DNA of 64,000 nt from contig JASANG010004112.1 in assembly GCA_030248215.1 (NCBI GenBank), positions 41,586 through 105,585 of the forward strand, read 5' to 3'. This document shows, piece by piece, positions 13,083-31,534 of this stretch. The stretch's first letter is position 1. Each line of letters starts with the position of its first letter. Below the pieces are notes generated by a model. It was given only the letters and a program-made list of their open reading frames with translations. It ran no database searches and was not told where the DNA came from. The position numbers and the translations under genes were made by a program. This stretch comes from Enoplolaimus lenunculus (taxonomy: Eukaryota > Nematoda > Enoplea > Enoplida > Thoracostomopsidae).

Positions 13083-13242
13083 AGCCCGTATATGTCAACA
13101 TATCGCAGATTATAGCTTAAAAGCAAAAATAAATTTAAGGTCTAAATACTACTCTTCTTTTCACATACTATCTAATTTGAGCAACGAACTGTAATTTTAT
13201 CAAACTTTAGTTTTAAGCGAAAAATATTCACTTCACTAGCTG

Positions 13243-13505
13243 TAACCCCTTCTCACATTGAGTTGCCTGTAGGCAACTCATCGCAGTGTATATACGTTAA
13301 ATAGTATATATTGCACCGTGTTTAACTATTGCAACACGTATACATAATACTAAATCACCACAAGACGTGAGAGCCCCCTCGGGCTCGAGCGTCAAGCTCC
13401 TATAGCAGTGGTGATGATATACGCCTCCCACTCCAGTCACTGGAGTTCGAATCCTAGCATAAAAGTAGGTCTCAGGGGAATAGAAAATATTCATGTGAGA
13501 GGGTT
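13243..13505. mobile_element. S-family element: inverted ends around a tRNA-like core
   Basis: It starts TAACCCCTTCTCACAT and ends ATGTGAGAGGGTTA, so it has inverted ends. The middle contains GGTGATGATATACGCC and GGAGTTCGAATCC, which resemble the A and B boxes of a tRNA-type pol III promoter. Relatives are at 30329, 36759, 37070 and 63795. Confidence 0.65.
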
Positions 13506-13548
13506 AAGCTTCATGTTTTACAACTTCGATTCAATAGAAAGAGAATCA

Positions 13549-13846
13549 AGCTCTATTCACACGTGCTAATTTATACGCAAATACTTGCTCGTGCATCTTG
13601 CACGCGCAAGTTTGGTCCCAACGCAGCTTTGAAGTTCTTTCAGCTGCACATTAATCTCTGGAACTCCTGTTATTGAATTTAATTCGCACCTGTGAACGCA
13701 GTTGCAAGCCGTTTGAATTTCTTGCACCTGCAGTTTCATTGCTCAATCGGAAAGTTCCTTTGGAAATACTTGCAGCTGTAAGTATTTCGCGCAAGTTGTA
13801 GCTGCGAGTTCTCTCTGCAAAAACTTTCACATGTGAATGGGACTTT
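13549..13846. mobile_element. J-family element, nearly complete
   Basis: The ends CTCTATTCACACGTG and CACATGTGAATGGGA are inverted copies. The body has repeated CTTGCACG and ACTTGCAGCTG blocks and shares long stretches with 59008-59255. No coding frame. Confidence 0.6.
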
Positions 13847-14224
13847 ACAATAATTTAATTTGAAGTTCAATTTTATTCAAAACAAACTGTTCCGTTTTGA
13901 AATCATCTATTTTCTGCTTCTCTCAGTTTGTTCAAAATCAACGCGTATGCAAGAATAGTACTCACAAGCTGAAACGAATACAGTAAAACAACCATTGCGA
14001 CTACGACGTATATATATTCGGCAGCGGCTTTTTGCTTTAGACTAACTGGTTCATGCTTACTTTTAGGGATTTGTAACAGAAGTTTTCTTTTTGCTTACAG
14101 GTTTAGGAATTATCGGCCCATGTAAAGATCAGGGGCCAAACGTTTTTCTGTAAGACTAGAAAAGAGTAAGCTTAACACTGCAAAAGCTCGCATCTCAAAA
14201 TAAATTAATTGTTTAATAAGTGTA

Positions 14225-14435
14225 CACTGCAAGCAATGGTGAGTCAAATTGACTTCTTCCGAAATAGGCTCTGCGGGACTACACGAACTGAGTCAAATTT
14301 GACTCCGCCTGAGTCAAACTTGTTTACTCAGTTAATCGAATTTGACTCTGGCGGAGTCGAATTTTTGACTTAATTTGCGTAGTTCCGATAAGCCTATTTC
14401 GGAGACATACAGTTTGACTCACCATTTTTTCAGTG
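14225..14435. mobile_element. D-family element
   Basis: Inverted ends CACTGCAAGCAATGGTGAGTC and GACTCACCATTTTTTCAGTG, with an internal mirror of TGACTC and CCGAAATAGGC / GCCTATTTCGG. Non-coding. Confidence 0.8.
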
Positions 14436-14855
14436 CAGAAAACGTAAACGTTGCGGTTAAAGTTCAATTTTGAAATTCTCCAAGTCTCGGCAATTCCGGA
14501 TTCAGGAGGAACGAAAAGATGAATAATCTCCACCGGGGCCCTGTCGTGCTTGATAACTTTGCGATGCAAAAAGGTCATTTGAAACTTAAAATATTTTCTT
14601 GCAAAACAGACAAAAAGTACGGTGAGGTTCTTATATTTACCATGAACTCAAAATGCACAATTCGTCAATGTTAAATATAGAACGATTTGCTAAAAACGCG
14701 TTTTAGCCTTCGATAATTCCGGCCAATATAAAAAACAGGGGCGGAACAGTGTTATCAGCATATTCCTATGCCTAAGCGTAAGCCTAAACCTAAGCCTAAG
14801 CGTCAAAATGAACATATTCCTAAGCCTAAGCCTAGCAAAAAATAGTCTAAAACTT

Positions 14856-15074
14856 CACTGTAAAAAGTTGTGAGTCAAATTGACTCTCTCCGAAATAGGC
14901 TTTTCCTGACTACACAAACTGAATCAAAATTCGACTCCACCAGACAAAATTCGAGTCACTGAATCAATCAGTGAGTCGAATTTGACTCTGGCGGAGTCGA
15001 ATATGACTCAGTTCGTGTAGTCCCGCAGAGCCTATTTCGGAGGAAGTCAATTTGACTCAGCATTTCTTGCAGTG
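14856..15074. mobile_element. D-family element
   Basis: Ends are CACTGTAAAAAGTTGTGAGTC and GACTCAGCATTTCTTGCAGTG. The same palindromic layout as the other D copies. Confidence 0.8.
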
Positions 15075-15232
15075 TACACTTTAAACAATTAATTTTATAT
15101 TGAGATGCGAGCTTTTCAGCCCAATTGAAATATTTTGGGTTCAATGAAAACCTTTGGTTAGGGTAAATACTTAACATACGAAAAACGATCGCGTCAGTAT
15201 ATATGTCCAGCAACCTACGAGCCTATAGGCAC

Positions 15233-21963
<6,731 letters not shown>

Positions 21964-22174
21964 ATTTTTGGCTGCAGTGTTTAAGTGAGATTGTTTACAT
22001 TTTGTATATCTGAAATTGTCAAGTTCTGCTAAACGGTTTTAAGCCAAGGCAAAGACTTGAATGCGGCATCAATAAGCGGTATTTGGTTCACGGACTTTAT
22101 CATTTTACACCTACAATGTGACCAAAATTGTGTTAAACATGTAAAGTACGCCAAATACTGCGCGCATTACACCT

Positions 22175-22245
22175 CAGTGGCTATTAGAGAAGCGGACCAG
22201 TAGTCCGTACGTCGTTGGTTCGATCCCTACGCATCCAGAGCCAAA
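22175..22245 (+). repeat. tRNA-derived sequence with intact B box
   Basis: CTCAGTGGCTATTAG resembles an A box, CGGACCAGTAGTCCG a short anticodon-type hairpin, and GGTTCGATCCC is a perfect B box. The acceptor stem does not close and the base before the anticodon is not T. This is a tRNA relic or SINE head rather than a working tRNA. Confidence 0.45.
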
Positions 22246-22599
22246 TTTTCGTGAAGGATTCTATATGGAACTGCTTAATTACACGAACACACATTCATTG
22301 GCGAGAGCTCTTCGAGTCAAATTGTTCAAAATATACTGGAGTGGTACCAATAAACGACTCGAATCCGAGCGCGTTCCGAGTTGAAATTTTTATTTCGAAA
22401 TTGGATCTTATAGTTGAAAAAAACAAGTTTTCATGTGAGGAAAGGGCTGGCCTTGCAAGTACAGTATATTAGGTACGACGTGCTAAATTTGTTAACAGTT
22501 GACCTGGCACTTGATAACACGGTTTCTATCCATTGTAACGTTGTTAAATTACCATCTACTGGGTTATTCAATATGCCGTTAAGATTCAATAGAAGTTAA

Positions 22600-22777
22600 G
22601 CCCATGTATAGAACAGGGCCGGATCGTTTTCCGGAGGCGCTGTAATAGAGTCAGTTTAAGCTTTAGACTAATTTTTTGCTACGGCTTAGGCTTTAGGAAT
22701 AGGCTCATCCATAGGCTTAGGCTTAGGCTTAGGAATATGCTTATACTACTGTTCTGGCCCTGTTCTATACATGGGCC
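22600..22777. mobile_element. hAT-like TTAGGC element, C subfamily
   Basis: Ends GCCCATGTATAGAACAGGGC and GCCCTGTTCTATACATGGGCC enclose GGCCGGATCG and TTAGGC units. The exact 8-bp target duplication GAAGTTAA is present. Confidence 0.86.
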
Positions 22778-23209
22778 GAAGTTAAAATACTCAACGCTAA
22801 ATACCATTTTAATTCTACTCATAACTTCAAATAATCTGTGCAGCAAATGTAACCAGACGCTTGGGGTTTGACAGATGCGGTGGTTTCAGATAACGGCCTG
22901 CGCAATAGGTTCATGATTTAGACGATAGGATATCATGCTTTCCAATAAACAATTTTTGATGTTGCTTATTTTTGGGCGTTCAAAGTTATTTTTTACATTA
23001 CCCAGTGGAAGACCAGGAGGGTTCAAGTTAGCTAGTAAAAGCTTGGCCCTCATTGAAACCCCACTTATGAGCCTTACGAAATCAACAGCAAGCCCCTTCT
23101 ATAATTGTTTTCGCCCCCCTAACATGTTTAGCTGACAAGGGTCCTGATTGAATTGAAGAAGAGTGACTGTCTCATGAAATGATGAAATATAAATTAATAT
23201 CGGTCCTAA

Positions 23210-23262
23210 GTCTAAGCCTAAGCCAAGCCTAAGCCTAAGCCTAAGCCTAAGCCTAATCACGC
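23210..23262. repeat. Bare CCTAAG (TTAGGC) array
   Basis: About eight CCTAAG units stand in tandem without recognisable transposon ends nearby. This could be the core of an eroded A, B or C element. Confidence 0.6.
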
Positions 23263-23344
23263 TATGCGTTACATAATTAAAGAAATTAGCAACATGCCGT
23301 GACGATCTTATATACCTACACTATTTCAAGCTCAAGATTGTCAA

Positions 23345-23595
23345 CACTGTAAATTTCAGTGAGTTGATTAATCAACTCAGAGGTAGAATTAGTTAAGTCT
23401 GGTTGTTCTTGAGTTAAAAACAGTAAATGTTAACTCACTTTGAGTTGATTTAATTCCGTGCTACTTGGTTAATTAACTCACAGCGAGTTCAAACATTTCA
23501 TAAATCTAAGTTCAGAGACACCTAATTCTGAGCTCAGACTTCTGAGTGGATTCAATTCATTCTGAGTTAAAATCAACTCACTGCAATTTACAGTG
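23345..23595. mobile_element. H-family element with inverted ends
   Basis: It starts CACTGTAAATTTCAGTGAGTTG and ends CAACTCACTGCAATTTACAGTG. The body repeats TTAACTCA/TGAGTTAA motifs. The layout resembles the D family, but the sequence differs. One copy seen. Confidence 0.6.
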
Positions 23596-24049
23596 AATAT
23601 GAACAGCTGTAAACCGTTTCGTAAACCCACAGTAGACTTTTGTAGCACGTTTGTGTTTTAAACAGTGGCTTGAATACAAATGTATCACTGCTTATAGGAG
23701 TTTCTCCAATTTCGCAAACCTATTTTTAGGCCAGTTGTGGGCTGTATAGAATATGCAGGATCTAATCGTAATAGATTCGTTCTGTCAATTTTTCATTCTA
23801 TAAGATCGACACATAACATCAACTGGAATATTAACGAACAGTTAAAACTATACACTCGGCATTGGTAAAGATTAGACGCAGTTAGAATATTAATATTTGA
23901 ATCTTGCGGAACAAAGTACACAGAAAATCCATTAAAGCTAAAGCGTAGCGGTAATTTGCTGCGTATCAAAAAATAGCTGAAACGTGAACTTAGCACAATT
24001 GTATGCTTCAAGAGATACCAGCATGAACAACACATTACTAATATTTCAA

Positions 24050-24212
24050 TCGGACCAGTAGCCAAGGGGACCTGGTGTGGCTCAGCCCGCTGCGAAAATC
24101 TGGCCCTCCCTAGAAAATTTTCAACGTTGCTTGTAGTCGACGAAAAGCTTTGTATAGCCCTCCTGAACCCCCCTCCCCTTCCATGACAAGGTGAGCCGGC
24201 TACGGGCCTGAT
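24050..24212. repeat. L-family repeat
   Basis: CAGTAGCCAAGGGG, CTAGAAAATTTTCAAC and GCCGGCTACGGGCCTGATTTC match the copy at 17795-17965 in order. Confidence 0.45.
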
Positions 24213-24264
24213 TTCAATACCGACTGCAATTGATTTTCTGAAGTTGTAGTTGATTTTTTGTGTG

Positions 24265-25251
24265 AACACAACAAATTTCATTGAAATTCGATTATTTATA
24301 TACCTTTTTAAGAATATAAACGGAGCAACTTTTTTGCATACATAAAAATCACAAAATTAATACTTGAATAAAAGACAACTATTTCTTGAAAGAAAGAAAT
24401 TCGTTTCTCATATATTGTAAATAGTAATTTCTTGAATATAAGGCATTTATGTTTGAACCATTTCAGACACAAATTTCTGAGCTGTTCAAGTCTATTAATG
24501 TGTGAAATACTAGACACAAAATAAATTGTCTTAAAAGTTCAAGACTCCTACTTTCTTAAATTTTCAAGACATAAATGTCTTGTATTTCAGACATTAATAG
24601 CCTAAAACAGGTCAGAAACTGATTTGTTATATGGTTAAAACACGAATGTCTTATATTCCAGAAATTGCTATTGCCAATTTATAAGACATAAGTTTTTTAT
24701 CAAAAAATAGTTGTCTTTTATTCAAGAATTAAATTTCCTTATTTTTATGTATGTAAAAAAGTTGCTCCGTTTATATTCTGAAAAGGTTATATAAATGTTC
24801 GAATTTCAAAGATATTTGTGGTTGATCTCAGGCTTCCCCCACCTAAGTTTACGTTTTGCGTGTATCTTAATAGGTTGTAAAATTTGGGTATTGGGTTATA
24901 GCTTTATCCCCCAATTTTGGATTTGGCTTCCATGGTTAATATCTGTGTTTTATTTCAGACATATTTGTCTTATATTTCAGACATATTTTTGTTTATCGTT
25001 CATAAAACAACGTCTTAAATTTAAGACATTTAAGTGTGAAAAATTTTAGAACAATTTCTGAAAAATTTAAGAAACAAAAGTATTGAATTCAAGACATATA
25101 TGTCAGGATTCTGTATCAAAACATAATTGTCGTAAATTTCAGAAAATATACCTTGAATGCAAGACGATTTTTTTTGTATGTAGACATTAATGTGTTGAAA
25201 ATATCAGAAAGTAGGAATTTTGAAATTTCAAGACAATTTATTTTGTGTGTA
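24265..25251. mobile_element. F-family element with inverted fragment of itself
   Basis: 24511-25251 has inverted ends ACACAAAATAAATTGTCTT and AAGACAATTTATTTTGTGT. The body is built from many AAGACAT and ATGTCTT motifs. The preceding 24265-24505 is an inverted copy of its interior, so GGAGCAACTTTTTTGCATAC recurs reversed near 24760. A second copy is at 55444-56128. Confidence 0.65.
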
Positions 25252-26482
25252 CCTACAGAGGAGATATAGCAATATTCAAGTGAAGATGCGTTGGAATATC
25301 CAGCGCGTTAAGATTTTCGGTATTTTCCGCATAATTTATTTGACGACAAAAAAACTAGCAGGTAAAACAAAAAGGTTTTAAAATATATAATTCGACAGTA
25401 GGCTATTAGGGTTGCTTACAGGAAATATTAAACCCGTTTGTTTTTACACAAAAACAATTATAAATGTTTTTGTCTAATTTCTGTTCAATTTTTCGGCACA
25501 CACCAGTGTATGGGTGAGTCAAGCTGGGTGCGAGAGGAACTCAAGGTTTCGAAACCAAAACTTCGAGTTAATATGAGTTAAACCTAAAATTGCACTTGAA
25601 GCTTCACGTTGCACTCTCTGGTTTCTCTGGTTCTACCCACTGCAGCGTCTCTGAAAGAACCAGTTCAATTTTAACATGCAAGACGTATAGAAACTTTGTT
25701 CTTTATTAACATCGAGAGTCAATATATTTTGTTATAACTTTCTCACATTTCACTTTCTACCGTTTGTGAATAAAAAAAATTGTTTCAGGATATAAACAGT
25801 TTTAGTTCAAATGTTTATTTTACCAAGCTTAATGTAAAAGCAACTGAAATATGAGCACCAAATACTGCACGCTACGAATTTTAAAGAAAAAGTAGCATTC
25901 AGCTTGAACCTGGCAAAAACGCAAAATTCAATACAAAAATATATTAGCTTGTTTTCCCTGTTATGAGTTTACATTGTTTTTCGCCAGGCGTGTAACCGAC
26001 CGATGGGTAATGAAATGTACACCGTCTCGTGAAATGCTTTCGTTCGTGTCATTGCTATGATTTGATTCGACATTTTCACCACACCGGAAAATACCGAATT
26101 TTCCAAGCGGAATTATGAAATCGTTACGGATGCTGTACTCCGGATCGTTTAAAATCTTAGCCTACGTCTGTGCTTTTTGCTAGTTTATACAGACAAATTT
26201 TAACGAAAGCTTGTTTGTTCAGTATCACCGAAAACGGTATTAGGTTGCATATGAATGTATAGTGTTTTGAGAAAATATCCATATGGTTAATTTTGGGTTT
26301 ATTATCTCGCAATGTTTCGATTGGATATTGAAACCAAGAACAATACAGTTAAATTAAACAACATTTCAGCCAAACGATTGTTTGAAAACAAATTGTGACC
26401 AAAAATTCGTTGAAACAATCGACTAGTGGTATTGCCCCATACCCGGTTATCTTTTGTTGGGTTTCTGAGTTTGCTGGATGTT

Positions 26483-26788
26483 GGGCTAATGTAAAGAACA
26501 GGGGCGGAACAGTATTATAAGCATATATATTCCTAAGCCTAATGTAAAGCCTAAGCGTAAGAATTAGCATATTCCTAAGCCGAAACCTAAGCCAAGCAAA
26601 AAATTTGTCCAAAGCATAAGCTTAATATTATAAGCATACATATTCCTAAGCCTAATGTAAAGCCTAAGCGTAAGAATGAGCATATTCCTAAGCCGAAACC
26701 TAAGCCAAACAATAAATTTGTCCAAAGCATAAGCTTAATCATTTCGAGCCCGCAGAAAAACGTTCCGCCACTGATTTTTACATGGGCC
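26483..26788. mobile_element. A-subfamily element with internal duplication
   Basis: Ends are GGGCTAATGTAAAGAACAGG and CTGATTTTTACATGGGCC. A unit of about 113 bp from ATTATAAGCATA to AAGCATAAGCTTAAT is present twice in tandem (about 26513-26625 and 26626-26740) with few differences. Confidence 0.8.
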
Positions 26789-26879
26789 GGATGTTAAATG
26801 TGAATCTATTCAGACTCAATAACAACTAGAAATGTGCCTACTCAGTATTAAGACCAAGAAATTATAACAAGGCTGTTGT

Positions 26880-26983
26880 TAGTATAAGTATATTTCTAAG
26901 CCTAAGCCTAACTAAGCGAAAAAATTAGTCTAACGTTTAAGCTTTAGTCCCAAAAACGTTCCGCCCTTGATGTTTATCTGAGC
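26880..26983. mobile_element. A-subfamily fragment
   Basis: AGTATAAGTATATTTCTAAG through GTTCCGCCCTTGATGTTTATC matches the right part of A elements. The left end is missing. Confidence 0.6.
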
Positions 26984-27130
26984 CGTTTTATGTAATACTG
27001 TTTCGAACGTTAAAATTAGCAACAAATTAACTGAAAGACTGTATTTGTGTTAACAAATTTTACGCATTTCTCGACCTTCACACTGTTGAACAAGTACATA
27101 AAATTATTTTTCAACCGTCTGCCTAAAATA

Positions 27131-27474
27131 CTGTAGCAACCCGAATAAGAGGGAAGACTGATATTTATTTAGCCTTTCTGGAGGGTACTCCCCTGTTTAT
27201 TCGGTTACGGACTGTTATTTATTTTTAACCCGCCTTTCGTTACTAATATATATCCTTTATTGCAACTATCCGTTGTGCTTTAAAGTCTCGAATTCAACTA
27301 CATTTGTTACTGGAGTCATTTATGCACTACAATTAGGGACAATTGACATTATGGACTCTATTTCCGGTTTATGGACGCTATCCGCTTACGGACTCTAATT
27401 AGGGATACGGATTCCTATTGGTTAGGACTCAAAATGGGGACCCCCTCTTATTCCAGTCCTACAGTACAACCAAC
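27131..27474. mobile_element. E-family element with TA target
   Basis: Inverted ends CTGTAGCAACCCGAATAAGAGG and CCTCTTATTCCAGTCCTACAG have TA on both sides. The interior GGACTGTTATTTATTTTTAA is shared with copies at 43717, 48354 and 56750. TA targets suggest a Tc1/mariner-type helper, but no transposase is present. Confidence 0.75.
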
Positions 27475-27721
27475 CGTCTGAAGGCTTTTACAAAATCTGT
27501 TTAAGCTTTATTGAGTGCTCAGGCAGGTCAGCTTTCCCTTCAGTGTATTGATTCGGAGCTATGGTTGAGTCCATTGCGGTAAATTGTTAAACGCTAAAAA
27601 ATTGTCTCATGGGTCTGCTACCCTCGACACAGAAATGGGAGTTCCCCCAAAAATTTTTCAAGTTTTATATTTTAATAAATATAAAATATAAACATAACCG
27701 AAGTTATTTACTGTAAAACGA

Positions 27722-27845
27722 TATATATTATATATAATATATAATATATAATATATATTATATATTATATTATATATAATATATATTATATATTATATTA
27801 TATATAATATATATTATATATGTATGTATATGTACATATATATGG
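27722..27845. repeat. Long AT palindromic repeat
   Basis: About 120 bp made only of A and T in ATATATTATATATAATATAT units, able to form a cruciform or hairpins. No coding role. Confidence 0.85.
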
Positions 27846-28438
27846 CCAGTGCTGTTGTTAAACAAACAATTAAAGATCGGACATAATTGGCGTCTAATTA
27901 CTAAAATTGCTAATTCGCTACGCATTCGCTACAACAAGCATCACAACTAAAAGTTTTCAACTGGTAAAGTGAGATAAACATATTGTTTCGATAACGCAGA
28001 CTTAGACAGGGTAATTACGATAGCAGCAGTAATTACATGATGATCAAACGAAAGTTCCGCTAAACATGCTATTCTGCTATTGTTATATACAATTTTAGGC
28101 CTTTTAAAATGCGTTTTTGCTTATATTCTTGGTTTATTGTAATCATCTTGTGCCATTATTACTACTAGCGGATCCAGAGACGGGCGTATACTCCCTGGCC
28201 AAAATTTTTTGTGATAAAATGGAAAGGTTTCTGCCTTACAATTTTTTCTCAGAAATTTTTTCGTAAAAAAATACAATTTTTACAATCAGAAATTTTTTGG
28301 TGATAAAATGATATGGGTCGTATATCAAAAAGTCGATAATGACTTTTAAACAAGAATATGACAGTTACCAAAATTCGTGTCGTTACCTAAACTAAACGCC
28401 TTTACTGCGTACTTTTATATAGCAATTTAATCTACTTT

Positions 28439-28621
28439 GGCCCATGTAAAGATCAGGGGCGGAACGTTTTTCTGTGGGACTAAAATAGAGTAAGCGTAAG
28501 CTTTAGACTAATTTTTTGCTTGGCTTAGGCTTAAGCTTAGGCTTAGGAATAAACTCATTCTTACGCTTAGGCTTAGATATATGCTTATAATACTGTTCCG
28601 CCTCTGTTCTTTACATTGGCC
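28439..28621. mobile_element. hAT-like TTAGGC element, A subfamily
   Basis: Ends are GGCCCATGTAAAGATCAGGG and CTGTTCTTTACATTGGCC. Near-perfect 8-bp flanks TCTACTTT and TCTACTTC suggest its target duplication. Confidence 0.82.
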
Positions 28622-29639
28622 TCTACTTCTAACGATAACAGACAAATCAGGTATGTTCTTATACTTAGACTGCTTGCTACGTCAGTTTGAAACAAAATAT
28701 CCTTCGTTCGAGTCTTTCAAAAAATAATCCTTTGTCTTTAAAGTAAAGTCCAAACCACTAAGCGACTCGGTATAAACAGTCGTCCATTACCACCAAAACG
28801 TGGAACACACAACTATAATGAACTAATTTGAACGGCAGTTTGGCATATTCTATTGGATTTTGTTTGTTTAAGCCAGTTATAATAAATTACACTGTAGTTA
28901 AAAAATAGTACTTATGCTAAATTGAAGCCAAACCCGGTATACTTCGGTCGTAAAAATTGAAACCCCTGTTAATTTTGTCATTTGTTGCCGAGTGACCCTG
29001 GCATTCACAACAAAAAAATAAACCGCAGCAAGTATATTCATCAGAAATCAGCCATTTATCAAGGCAATCTTTAACAGGAAATGAAACGCAATATTGGCTA
29101 AAAATTGTATATTCTGCAACCGAAACGTTGAATGAGGTTTAGGGTTTTTCTTTAAATTTGACATTGTTTTTGGTGTTTTATAATGATTGCAAGCGGTCAC
29201 ACGTTTAATAACCATAGATGGTTTATAATTTTTTCGCATTAAGACAGAAAATTTTGCCTATCTATCAAGGGACTACCACCAAGGTGCAACAAGAATTCCG
29301 GTTGCGGTAGGGAAATTTGGTATTTTTCACTGTCGGGTTTCGGTATAAATCTGGTTTATTTTTTTACCGGAATTTTCGGGTATTTTCGGTATTGAAAATT
29401 TTTCTCATCGGAAAATTTAAGAAAAATTGGCATATTATTCAAACTTATTTTTGAAAATTGTCTGCGCGTGTATTGCCAAAATTTCCAATTTGTGCCATAC
29501 TCCATATTTTATCCTACGTTAAAACCGGGGCAGCTTGGTACACGTTTTGTCCCTATTAAACTATTGGGTAACACTTTGTCTACTTGTAGACCCCATATCA
29601 TGTTCAAAAATTCGTAGTTGTCTGCCATTATTATGTGTA

Positions 29640-30020
29640 GGTCACCTTTTGTTCTTCAATATCATATGATATTCGAAATATTGTCTGCGAATATCATAAA
29701 ATATATTTTCAAATGTCAGCATGCTTGAGGTAACATACCCAAATTGTACTGCTTAATATAATATGATACTAGAATGGGAAATTTGAATTTTTTAACTATT
29801 AAGCTGCAGTTGTAAGCGGTGGTGTCTTTGCTGTGGGACTCAGCACTCAAAGATTACACTGCCCCGCTGAATATCATATGATGTTCGTTGAAAAATTGGA
29901 ATATCATATGATATTCGCAAAAATGACCCACTGTATCACATAACATACCGTGCCTTGTACAAATTGATCATTTGAGAGCGGTGGTTTGTAAGCTAATGTC
30001 ATATGGCATTCGAATTTTGT
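29640..30020. repeat. Dispersed ATATCATATGATAT palindromes
   Basis: GAATATCATATGATATTC-like palindromes appear several times within about 380 bp (near 29665, 29875, 29905 and, in variant form, 29998). The spacing is irregular. The function is unknown. Confidence 0.45.
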
Positions 30021-30328
30021 CTGCTGACTCTATATAAGAGCCCGAATTTTAACGTTAACGTCGAATCAACATGAGACAAACCGTGTACTGCCTGCCCCGG
30101 TTGTAATAACGTGAATTCCGCATTACCAGATACTAAAAATGATGGAAATAATATTTAACACGTAAAAACCTTATTGTCTGGTTCTTTAATTAAAGAGTTA
30201 AAGTAACTTCGTCTACAAACTTGTTAATTTGAAAACGACCAAAAATTTTACCAAACATATTAGTGAATTAATGTTTTTCTCTGACGTGCTTATGAAACAA
30301 GTACTTATTATTCTAAAAAACACCACAA

Positions 30329-30599
30329 TTAACCCTTTCTCACATGAATATTTTCAATTTCATATGCGATGTAGTTTCAAGGTAAGATTCGATTCCCAGT
30401 CTCACGGGTGGGAGGCGTTTACGATGACCACTGAGCGATAGGAGATTGACGCTCGAGCCCGAGTTGACTCTCACGTATTGTGTAGATTTTGCACTGCGCA
30501 TATATGTTATAAATGTTAAACACAGCTCACAGTGTGTGTATTGCTCGTACAATGTTGTATTTAGTTGATCATAGTACACTCTATGAGTGAAAGGGTTAA
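30329..30599. mobile_element. S-family element with tRNA-like core
   Basis: Inverted ends TTAACCCTTTCTCACATGAA and GAGTGAAAGGGTTAA. On the - strand CGCTCAGTGGTCATCGTAAACGCC and GGGAATCGAATC take the places of the A and B boxes. Confidence 0.68.
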
Positions 30600-30824
30600 T
30601 TGCAATCAAAATGGTTTATGGTACACTGAATGTTAAGGTCTTGAAAAATTTTGTAACCAGCAACACATAGCATCCAGTAGATCGCGTTTTAAGGTTTAGT
30701 TTCAACGGATTCTAAAGCTGTGCTTCAGTAGGAAAAAGAAATACACATATATTACACCGTTTGATCATTATTTTCAACACATTGCAAACACGAAGTAGAC
30801 GATAAAAACTGAAAACCGAAACGG

Positions 30825-31010
30825 ATATTATGCAATTTCTACAATATCATGCGTACACTAGGCGACTTTTGAGGGGGCAGTGTGATGAACACTGAAGCCC
30901 AAAAGCTTCAGTGTGCGGAAGCACTGGAGCCAAAAATGCTTCAGTATCCATCACACAGCCCCCGCAAAAATGTCACATGGTGTGCGCATGATATTGTGGA
31001 AATTGCATTA
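30825..31010. mobile_element. Small palindromic element (M)
   Basis: ATGCAATTTCTACAATATCATGC on the left returns inverted as GCATGATATTGTGGAAATTGCAT on the right. Inside, CAGTGTGATG and CATCACACAG and the CTTCAGTGTG / AGCTTCAG blocks also mirror. One copy seen. Confidence 0.55.
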
Positions 31011-31534
31011 ATCAAAATATAAATAAACAAAGATCAAATGCTAAAACGGAAAACTTAAACCTTTGCCAGGATTTTAAAATTTTAAACAAAATAGCAGAGA
31101 TGCCTAAATTTTGAAACATCGAAGATAATATAATTCTGACGACCTTTGGTCAAATTTGATAATATTTTGTTTAAACCCAATTTTAAATCTGTGTAGGCGC
31201 TGAGCAGTTGCGGCGGCGAACAGACGGCTTTTTAGTGGGGAATTTGTTATTTTCAAATTTGACAATTTCAAATTTACGGTTTAACTGGAATTTTTTCAGT
31301 TTTTTTTAAAAAATTACCAATTTCGCAAAAAACACGAAATTTCCTTAAAATTTCGAGTTGTTTCAGCGTCGCGTCATATCTTTCACCCATGCGGCCTGAA
31401 AACAAAACATCCCCGCATACTCGCTGGATCCACGCTGGCGTTTTGGCAGCGACCGTGGTCAATATCATTTGTGGGCCATGAACCATTTTGTAACCAGCCC
31501 GAATTTTATATTGTGAACGGCGCATAAACGCAAT

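Larger units (their letters stand above)
14115..15117. mobile_element. Inverted complex: A-element pieces and two D elements
   Basis: A-type ends occur at 14115-14175 and 14722-14855. D elements are at 14225-14435 and 14856-15074. Sequence outside the D ends is also inverted: AAAGCTCGCATCTCAA near 14184 reappears as TTGAGATGCGAGCTTT near 15100. The flanks and the D units therefore form arms of a larger fold-back. Confidence 0.6.
12440..15232. other. Intergenic DNA between COQ7 and the receptor gene, transposon-filled
   Basis: This lies between the convergent 3' ends of COQ7 and the receptor gene. It is mostly occupied by an A element, an S element, a J element and the inverted complex at 14115-15117, each listed separately. 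No further exon was recognised. Confidence 0.5.
21964..26348. other. Upstream of the Grl gene; repeats, no exon recognised
   Basis: The stretch holds a tRNA-like piece, a C element, a bare CCTAAG array, an H element, an L repeat and an F element, each listed separately. The remaining DNA shows no convincing exon. A Grl promoter should lie just above 21963, but no motif was identified. Confidence 0.4.
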
